Positions 55,443 to 64,000 of a DNA stretch of 64,000 bases are shown piece after piece. Under the pieces are notes generated by a model that saw nothing but the letters and a program-made list of their open reading frames with translations, ran no database searches and was not told the origin of the DNA. The position numbers and the translations under genes were made by a program. Every line of letters starts with the position of its first letter. Position 1 is the stretch's first letter. The DNA lies in NCBI GenBank assembly GCA_011316305.1, contig SAUG01000073.1:1-64000 (forward strand). The letters are read 5' to 3'. This DNA is from Rusavskia elegans (Eukaryota > Ascomycota > Lecanoromycetes > Teloschistales > Teloschistaceae).

Positions 55443-57069
55443 TTTTCCTCTTCTTAAATAAAATATAGAGAGAAGTAAGTATTTTCTAAAACTGAATAGT
55501 AATAGAAATAAGATTATACTAGTAATAATAAATAAAGTAAAACGAAGAATATAAATTTACCTTCGTATAATTTATATAGAAATAAATAAATATATTAGTA
55601 GGAACTCGCTATCGACTACTATAATTTCGAATTTTTTAACTTTCGGAACTTTTCCTTTTAGTAATAATATCGATTATCTGCTTTAATAATAGTAATAATA
55701 ACTATTATAGTATATTATATCGAACCTAACGGCAGTTAGAATTATTATAAAATCCTTATGGAGTAATAGATAGCGAGCTAATAAAATAGTAATTATTATT
55801 TATAGAAGTAATTACTATCTTTTTATAGTAATAGATATTATAAATTATACTATTTAATAGAGATATTGTTTATATTAGTAGTTCTATTAATTTATTTCGG
55901 GAAGCGTTACCTTTCCTAATAATTTCCGGCGTTAAAAAATCGAAATTCGTATAAAATACTTTAGTAAATTTAGCCGATTTATCTAGATTATATATCTATA
56001 AGAATTTAATACTATTTTTATATAAATAAATCGTTCCTTAGATATATACGATCTATTTTCTTTTAAATAACTAATTTTATTCTAGCAATCTAGCTATATA
56101 AAATTTAAACGAGTAAACTTTATAGCCTTTATATTAGTAATATTATCTATTCTTTTATATACTATATAAATATATAATCGAAATCCGGAGATATATATAG
56201 TAATTATCTATAGAAATACTATTAAAGTAAATATCGATATTTATTTTTATATAGATTATAATCTATAGTCGGTATAGAACTTCTATTATAGATATAGATT
56301 CTATAATCTTCTAAAAAATAAATAGATATAAAAACCCGAAACTATATAGATAATAATTCTATACCGCTTTTTCCTATTCCGTTACAGCTACGTCGATTAT
56401 TGTCGAGGCGAATTATAGACCGTAACGTTTTTCCGCCTAATTTTTTATAGAATAATAAAGGCTTTAGTTTTCTAGCTTTATTTTTCTAGCCTACTATTAA
56501 TAACTCTAATAGACCTGGATATAAGAATAAACTTTCTATAATTTAAATCGAAACCTTATTAATAAATATAATTAAAAGAAAAAAGGCTAGTAGTTATCTA
56601 TTAGCTAGATTTCCGTTATATATATTAAAGGCTATAAGTTTATTTAGCTATATATTTTTATCGGATACCGATTATATATAATTAGAATCTTAATTCGGCC
56701 CCGGGCCTTTTTAGAAATTATTTCCTCTTTCTTCTACGCCTTCGGATCTAGGAAGTATACTATTTTTACCGGCCGTTTCTATTAACGCCTATATAGCTCG
56801 CTATAAGGTTTATTAGATATATACCTTTAAAATATAGTATATAGTAGTTTAACGTTAAATAGATCGGCTTTAAAGCGAAAGGGAACGCGAATACGAAGAT
56901 TTTAATCTTACTAATAAAGATCGCTTTAGTTCTAAACGGGTATTTCGGCCTCGTCGCAGGCGGTAAATATATTAAAACTGAAAAATAGTAGATAATTATT
57001 TAGATTTCGGCGTAGCTATATTTAAGGTACGATAGTTATATTATAAAAGGCGGCCCTATTATATTTTAA

Positions 57070-58131
57070 TTTTATTATTTTATTTATTTTTTTTAGTATC
57101 CGGTTAACCGTCGGTTTCGTAAACAATTTACTTTAATATTAGTACGCTAGCGTTAGATATACGGTATAAGAACTAGTACCCTAGTCTAATTAACTTAAAC
57201 TAAAGAACTATATAAAATTAACTCGAATCTATTCTATAATACGCTTATAGTATAAACTTCTATTATTTATTTAAAATATAACGTAGCAGAATTTTCGTAA
57301 TATATATACTTTACAGTCGCTTTTTTTTCTTTTTCTTCTTTTACCAGCACCTGTAACTACTACGGACTGATTTAACTTATACTATCGTATCTGACGTACG
57401 TATCTTCCGCAACAGTCCAGGCTGCAGGCTGATATATATAGAACCTCCACTAATAATAAATCACGATTATACCTTTCTAATTAAAAGAAATAGAGCTTAA
57501 AATCGTTAAATTTAAACTATTTAATAATATCGACTAAGTCTTTACTAGTCCGCCTATAACGGACTTTAAATTCCGAAATCCGTCGGTCCTAACTACGATA
57601 TTAAAGTTTTATATTCCGAATCCGCTAGAGTTATATAGTCTTAGCGACTATATTAAACTTCTAGTAGGAGTTTTTATCCTACTAAAATCCGAGCTAGTAG
57701 TCGAGCTAGAAATTAAACTAGTAGTTATCGAATATCTAGATAGGTTAGTAGGCCGTCTAGATTCGGGTACAACTATAGACGAGGACGAAGTAATAAAGGT
57801 AAAGGATAGTATTACCGCCTGATAGATAGTCCTGGAAGCTATATTAGTAGCTTATAATCGTGCGTATTTCGAAGTAGTATAAGGGAATCCTGGTGCGTGG
57901 AGGACTGCGAGTGACAAAAGGTGTATTTATATAGGGGAGGAATAGTGATTAAATAGAGGATATAATAGAATAAAAACGATTAACTACGCTATAAACCTTG
58001 CTTAACTTTTAACTGCGAAAATTCTTTACTATATAAGTAACAATTATTATTGCCGTATAAAAACTACGGTAATAAAACGTAAATATATAATAATTCAATT
58101 ATAACCCCGGACAAAGGTTTTACAAGAGATA
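57070..58131. mobile_element. Second copy of the unclassified ~1-kb insert (inverted)
   Basis: It is absent from copy 1 at the matching position (about 47965) and is in the opposite orientation to the copy at 50225. The conserved frame is now on the plus strand (57480-57830), with LVVELEIKLVVIEYLDRLVG and DSGTTIDEDEV. The T-rich end (complement of the A-rich tail) is on the left. Flanking ATATTTTA / ATAATTTTA may be the target duplication. Confidence 0.65.
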
Positions 58132-58449
58132 ATTTTAGCTTTATATTAAAATATAAAGGAATCTAATTTTCCAAATTTTTAATTTAAACTTTTCCGGTTT
58201 AATAAATATATATTATATATATCTTAGGATAAAAGATCGTATCTAAAATTATTATTAAGTTTTTATTAAATATAATTCTATAAACTAGTATAAAGTTCTG
58301 CTTTCAATATTATTTTAGAATTATTTATATATTTATTTACTCTTTAGTCAATAGGAAATTAACGAAAATATCTTTTTTTTAAAATAAATAAAAAATAAAG
58401 ATATTATATTAAAACTAGAATTTTTAATTTAAATATATATAAATATATG

Positions 58450-58877
58450 GTCTGGGTGGCGCAGTGGCAACGCTGCGTGACCTGGCGGCCTAACGGATCT
58501 AACATTCCATCTCGGAGTTAACGGACTTAATCCACGGGTCGGGGGTTCGAATCCCTCGAAGGCCAACCTTAATACTTGAGTTTTTTCTATCGACTAAGTC
58601 GATTTTTACAGAGTTTAAATATAGAAAGACTAGATAGTGGATCGTTTCGGCCTAGCCCGATCGATCGAACTTAATTAAGTTAATTAATAAGGTTAAATAG
58701 ATTACGGTTTCCCTCTGGATTTTAGTCCAGATCTAGCTCCTTCGGGAATCCTTAATTCGAGTTCTCGGTAAAATACTTGAGTACCAAATAATTACGTAAT
58801 CTGATCGGTTTAGCGCCTCTAGCGTTAGAATCGTAAAAGACTAAAATCAAAATCCGAATTATTAATCGTATAAATAT
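58450..58877 (+). mobile_element. SINE with well-preserved tRNA-like head
   Basis: The head runs from GTCTGGGTGGCGCAGTGGCA (A-box-like TGGCGCAGTGG) to a perfect B box in GGGGGTTCGAATCCC at about 58540-58555. The body follows. The 17-bp duplication ATATATATAAATATATG is at 58433-58449 and 58878-58894, and copy 1 of element A lacks the insertion. The anticodon region does not fold as a normal tRNA, so this is a SINE head and not a tRNA gene. Confidence 0.85.
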
Positions 58878-61800
58878 ATATATATAAATATATGAAATAA
58901 TAAATAAAAGTAAAAATCTAATTAATCTTTTATTTTTCTAGAAGTTTATACTTTATCGTTATCTTTTTTACGGAGATTATTTTTAGGTATAGACTTAAAT
59001 TTAGATAAATAATTATTATCTAGATTCTCCGCTAGCTTTAGTTTATAAAATCTTTTTTATTTACGTTTTTCGTTTAGTAAAGGCTGCTTTATAGTAACTT
59101 TCCTTAGTCTTCTACGCCTATAGAATATTTTCTATCTAATAGTAATATTTTCTTCTATAAAATATTTTTTTATATAATTTCTACTAATTAGATATCTATT
59201 AGCGGATTTACTAGAAGGTTTTAAAAAATAAAAATTTAAGATTTTAGTTTAAATAACCTTATATAGACTATACTAGTTAATTTTAAACTTTTAGAATTAT
59301 TTAGTTCTAATTAAAACTATATCCCTTTTAATAAAGATATTACTTTTTACTTTCGCGTTTTACGCTTTTTTATTTATTTTTACTTATATTATTATATTCT
59401 TAAATACTTTAGTTTAATCGCGTAAAAGAAATAGTATAGAATCGATTTTTTTATTATATTTTTCCGGAAAAGGGCTAGAAATATTAGTTAATAGTATCGG
59501 GTTAATATTATAAAATAAATAGAAAAATAAAAATCTAGTAATTATTAATATACGAATACGTATAGTAAATAGAATCTAGTTTAATTAAAGATCTTAAATC
59601 TTTTTCGGCTACCTAATATAATATTTAGTAAATATTTTTCTAAAAATTCTATTAAATCTTTTAATAGCGCTATTTATTTATAGATAATAAAGTATTATAT
59701 ATCGATACTTAATTCCTAGTAGACGATATATCTTATCTATAGCTAAAGTCTAAAGATTTATATTTCGATTAGTAATAATTTCTTTTAGAAAGCTGTAATT
59801 ATAGTAGATCCGATAAATAATAAATTCGGCTAGTACTTCTATTATTATATTTAAAAATAATTAAACTATAAACTATCTAGTAGTATAGTTAATTATAGTT
59901 ATAATCTATTTATTATTCTAGTTAGTTTTTAGTAAAGGACCGATAAAATCGAATCTCTAATATTTAAAAGAATTTAATCTATCTTTCTAGATACTAGAAA
60001 GATATATTATATCCTATTTAATTTCGCGAAAGATAGTAGTAAATAAATATTCGGGATAGTATTTAATATAATATTTAATATCTTTTTTATTTCAGGCTAC
60101 TACTATTTTATATAAATAATATCTATTATTATTTTATATAAATAGTAAATATATTACTTATAGATCCAGTCTAGGAAGTTCGTATAAACCTATACTAGAA
60201 TATAAGATACCTAATTATTTTAAAACGAGTCCCGATACTATATTATATTATTTTTGATTCGGAAATAATATTTATATTTTTTTAAAATAGCTTTTATTTC
60301 CGGATTATTAAATAGGGTTCCGGATTTTATATAAATTCTAATAGTATTATTAAATAAAATCGTATAATTATTAACTTTACTAGTAAATAGCTAGAAGTTT
60401 CCTTTTTAATTTAGTATATCTGCTACTATTATATTACTATCCGGTTTATATTTAATATTAAATTTATACTTTCTAAATACTACGATCTAGTAAATAAACC
60501 TTCTAGAAGATTTAATAGTAGTTTTAAAATATTATAAATCTATATAATCTGTTCTAATAGTTATAGTTTTTCCATTTTTAATATAGTAGCGCTATCGTTA
60601 TAAAGATTCTTTAATAGTAAAAAGCTCTTATTTATAGATAGTATAGTTACGCTCTATAGATATAAATATCTTACTTTTAAAAATAATAGGCTATTTAATA
60701 CTATCGGTATTAATCTAGTAGAAAATAGCGCTTTATCTAAAATTAGAAATATCCGTTTTAATAATAAAAGATAGAATTATATCGGGTTAAATAAATATTT
60801 TATTATTTATTATAATATTCTTAATTAGTTTATAAATATATTTTAAGTTTAAAAATTCATTCGGATTAGTTTATACTTTTTATCTTCTAAACTCTAGATT
60901 AATTTAAAGAAAGATCTATATATTAGAATAAAATCTTCTATAAATCTCCGGTAATAGATATATAATTCTAAAAAGGACTATATATTATATACCGTTTATA
61001 GCAACGGCTAGTTTTTAATAGTTTTTATTTTTATTATATCTATACGGACTTTTCTATTATTAATAATATATTTATAGAATTTAATATACTTTTAGAAAAA
61101 CAGATATTTTAAAGGTTTCGCGAATAGTTAATTCTTTTCGAGTATTTCTAAAATAGCTTTAATATACTATAGGTATTCCTCCTTAATTTTTAAATAGATT
61201 AAGATATTATCGAAATAAATAACTATAAAATTATTAAAAAACGGCCTAAATATATTATTTATTATAGTTTAGAATATTATAGATATATTCGTTAATCTAA
61301 ATAGTATAATTAAAAATTTATATTTATTAATTTTAGTATTAAAAATTATTTTCGTATAATCTTTTTTAATAATATTAATCTGCTAGTAACCGTTTATTAG
61401 ATTAATTTTACTAAAATACTTTACTATTATAATAGTATTTAGATAATTTTAAATTTTAAGTAATAGATATCTATTTTTTATAGTTATATTATTAAAGTCC
61501 CGGTAGTCGATATATATACGCTAGCTACTGTCTATTTTTTTAATAAAAAGAATAGGCGCGTTTTAAAGAAATTAATTTAGTTAAATTAATTTTTATTTAG
61601 TAAAATATTTAATCTAATACTTTTACTTTTTATTTTTTTAGAAAATAAACTATAATAAGTTCGATTAATAGATTAAATATCGCCGATTTTAATTATATAA
61701 TCTAATAGCCTTTCTAGTAGTAGTTTTATTAGAAAGTTATTTTAAAAATAATCTAGAAATTTGGGGCCGAAAATTCTATCTAATTCTATATAGCCTATTA

Positions 61801-63948
61801 TTTTCTAGACCGGGTTAAATTATTCCGAAAAATTAGATTTATTTTATATAATATATAGACAGGCCTATACGCCCTTTCTAATAAATTATTTATTTTCTTT
61901 AAAATTAATTTTAGAAAATTCGGTTAGAATATTTTTAAAAAGTTATAAATAATATAGATTTAAGGCGTTATATAATTAATATATAATTTTATTCTTCTAG
62001 ATTTATACTTCTAGTATATTATTGTTAGGTACTAAATAATTTTACTTTTAGAAATCTTTTCTGAAAACTAGATTATAGTGTATATCTAGTACTATATAAA
62101 AAATAGTAGTAAAAAAGGTTTTATAAAACTATAAGAATTCTATTACTTTTAAAATATCTATAATTTTACCGCCAATTAAACTATATTCTACCCGATAACT
62201 ACTAAAGTTTTAATTCTAGAAAGTTAATAATATATCTAGTAATAAAATAGTTAGTAGTATCTAAATTAGCGAAAACTTTAAAGTAATTTCTACTAATTTC
62301 TAAAATAAACTATATCTATCTATTAAAGCCTGGTATTCGACCTATATATAAAAGTCGCTTATTATTTTATATATTTTTAAATAATAGTATTATATTATAG
62401 GAAGTAGTTAAAATCTTTTCCGGTATCTTTTTAAAGGTTATTTCTAATTTTTCGATCTTTACTTTAACTAAACCGAACTATTTTTCTACTATTAAAAGCT
62501 TTTTATTAATATTATATATACGTCTAGATATATATAATACTATTTATTTTCTAATAACCTATTATTAGCTATTATTAATAAACTTTTCTTTTCGAAAAAA
62601 GTCTATCCTATAGAAATATATCCCGGAATATAAATATTCTAGTAATTTTTTTTAGAATAGTTAGGTTTTTTATAATTATAGTATTTACGCGTACTATTTA
62701 ATTCCTTTTATCTACCTTTTTTTTTTCGACTATCTCGACTTCGGCCGTAGCTACCTCGACTACTAGTATCTATAGAGTTAATCTCGGCAGTATTAAATTA
62801 TTCGACTATCGAAGAAACTATAGTACTCCGGTTACTATAATATTTAGTAGTAACCTTTTCGAATATTATTATAGCGTTTATAATATTTATAAAACTTACT
62901 AGTTATCTATTTTATTATTATAGAATAAAATATCTTTTAGTAACTATCTAGATATTAGGCTTTAGGTAATCGATAAAATACTTTAAAATAGTATATTTAC
63001 TAATTTTTCTTTTACTATCTATATATAATTTAATAAAAGTAGAATAGTAGTTTTTAATATCGCTAAATTTTTTATTTTAGGCTAATCTATACTAAATAGC
63101 TAAAACGTTTTCTATAAAATTTAATTTAATTTATTATTTTAAAAAGGCTTTTTTAAAATATTTCTAGGAGCTTTTATTTAGATTAGAGACCTACTTAATA
63201 TACTACAGCTTAGTATTATTAATAAAATATTAACTACTATAGAAAACAGGGTCCGTAATAATTATACTATAAAATTAATAATAGTATTTATAGCAGCGGA
63301 ACCAGGTATATATAATATAGTAGTTATATTTATAATCTTTAAAGTTAAAAGGTTTTTTATTATAGACGTCTTATATTATATAAACTATAGAGATATTAAA
63401 TATATTAGGAGGAATAGACCTATATAACGGCGGATTAGAGTTTCTATTAGAAAGACCTAGTAGTTCTAGATTAGAACTACTATAATAGAAACGATAATAA
63501 TCGGAACCGGTATAACTACTCCTATAGTTTATATGAAAACGATTAAAAGGTCGGTTACGCCTATTATTAGATCTACTTTTATTATCGCTATCGTAAAAAT
63601 TATTATTTTTAGAAATATCTAGGGTATCCTCGAAACTAATATCTTTTCTAGGAATATTCTTTTCTATAATAGAGATAGTAGCGAATTAGGCTATAAATAA
63701 ATTATTTAAGAAAGTCCTATAACGGGACTTCTAGTTTATATAAATTTTAGGAAAGGCCGTATTTTTATTATATACTATTATTCGCTTTATACTAGCGCCG
63801 AACTAAAAATAGAAGGAGTATTTTATTTAGAAATTTATATTCGAATTTAGAAAATCTCGTTTATAAAAGTAGATAAAAGCGGTTTAAAAAAGCTTTAATA
63901 ATAGAGTAAAATTAGATCGTTTATAGTCTAAAAGGTTATTACTATTAA

Positions 63949-64000
63949 TATAGAATTCTAAGCTAATTTCCTATAACTATAAAAGAGTAAGGTATTTATA
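63949..64000 (-). repeat. Start of the right LTR of element A copy 2 (cut by window end)
   Basis: TATAGAATTCTAAGCTAATT matches the first bases of the 215-bp LTR with RIP-type changes. Confidence 0.85.

Larger units (their letters stand above)
55228..64000 (-). mobile_element. LTR retrotransposon A, copy 2 (partial, runs off the window)
   Basis: The left LTR is 55228-55442 (215 bp) and the right LTR starts at 63949, cut by the window end. The interior aligns with copy 1 throughout in the same orientation, including the RT region near 61210. It has two additional insertions not shared with copy 1: an inverted copy of the 988-bp block (about 57070-58131) and a SINE (58450-58877). It is RIP-degraded with no coding capacity. 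Confidence 0.85.

Noticed and set aside
58450..58566. Functional tRNA gene with good A and B boxes
   Set aside because: The anticodon region is too long and does not fold as a tRNA, only about five of seven acceptor pairs form, and the same sequence with a common body recurs as a SINE.
43070..64000. CRISPR-like or tandem-repeat array in the AT-rich block
   Set aside because: Repetition is explained by LTRs, SINEs, miniature elements and two retrotransposon copies; there are no regularly spaced repeats.

Overview
This is nuclear DNA of a filamentous ascomycete. The genes are interrupted by short GT-AG introns of about 37-80 nt. They include a deuterolysin, a HET-domain protein, a three-repeat fungal Myb factor, and parts of secondary-metabolism enzymes. 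Two blocks are extremely AT-rich and hold transposons in which C-to-T and G-to-A changes have produced dense stop codons. That is the signature of repeat-induced point mutation (RIP). The species cannot be named from the window. The alternation of gene-bearing and AT-rich compartments is typical of plant-associated Pezizomycotina.

Positions 1-26.7 kb are a sparse gene compartment. They hold the 3' end of an NRPS-like reductase, a serine beta-lactamase-like hydrolase, a small secreted repeat protein with dibasic (Kex2-type) sites, an aldo-keto reductase remnant, a complete five-exon deuterolysin, three orphan secreted proteins, a P450 remnant, a quinone-oxidoreductase-like MDR enzyme, a small membrane protein, and a HET-domain gene with one in-frame stop.

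Positions 26.9-31.3 kb are a RIP-degraded 4.4-kb LTR retrotransposon with matching 411-bp LTRs and a tRNA-headed SINE inserted in it. A 59-bp sequence flanks the element in inverted orientation, and its right copy is split by a 448-bp TA-target miniature element.

Positions 32.3-42.9 kb are a second gene compartment. They contain a dead FAD monooxygenase with Trp-to-stop changes, an intact six-exon Myb-like transcription factor, a secreted alpha/beta hydrolase, an intact SDR and a frameshifted O-methyltransferase. The mix of dead tailoring enzymes (reductase, AKR, P450, FAD monooxygenase, O-methyltransferase) and intact SDR, MDR and Myb genes suggests one or more eroding secondary-metabolite loci.

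Positions 43.0-64.0 kb are a RIPed transposon block that can be read as a nested stack. A SINE is split by a 2-kb LTR element. The right LTR of that element is split by a hAT-type miniature element. That element is split by an 8.4-kb LTR retrotransposon, which itself carries a 988-bp insert. A second copy of the 8.4-kb element starts at 55,228 and runs off the window, with its own SINE and a second copy of the 988-bp insert. Target-site duplications support most of the layers, and several of them differ only by RIP-type transitions.
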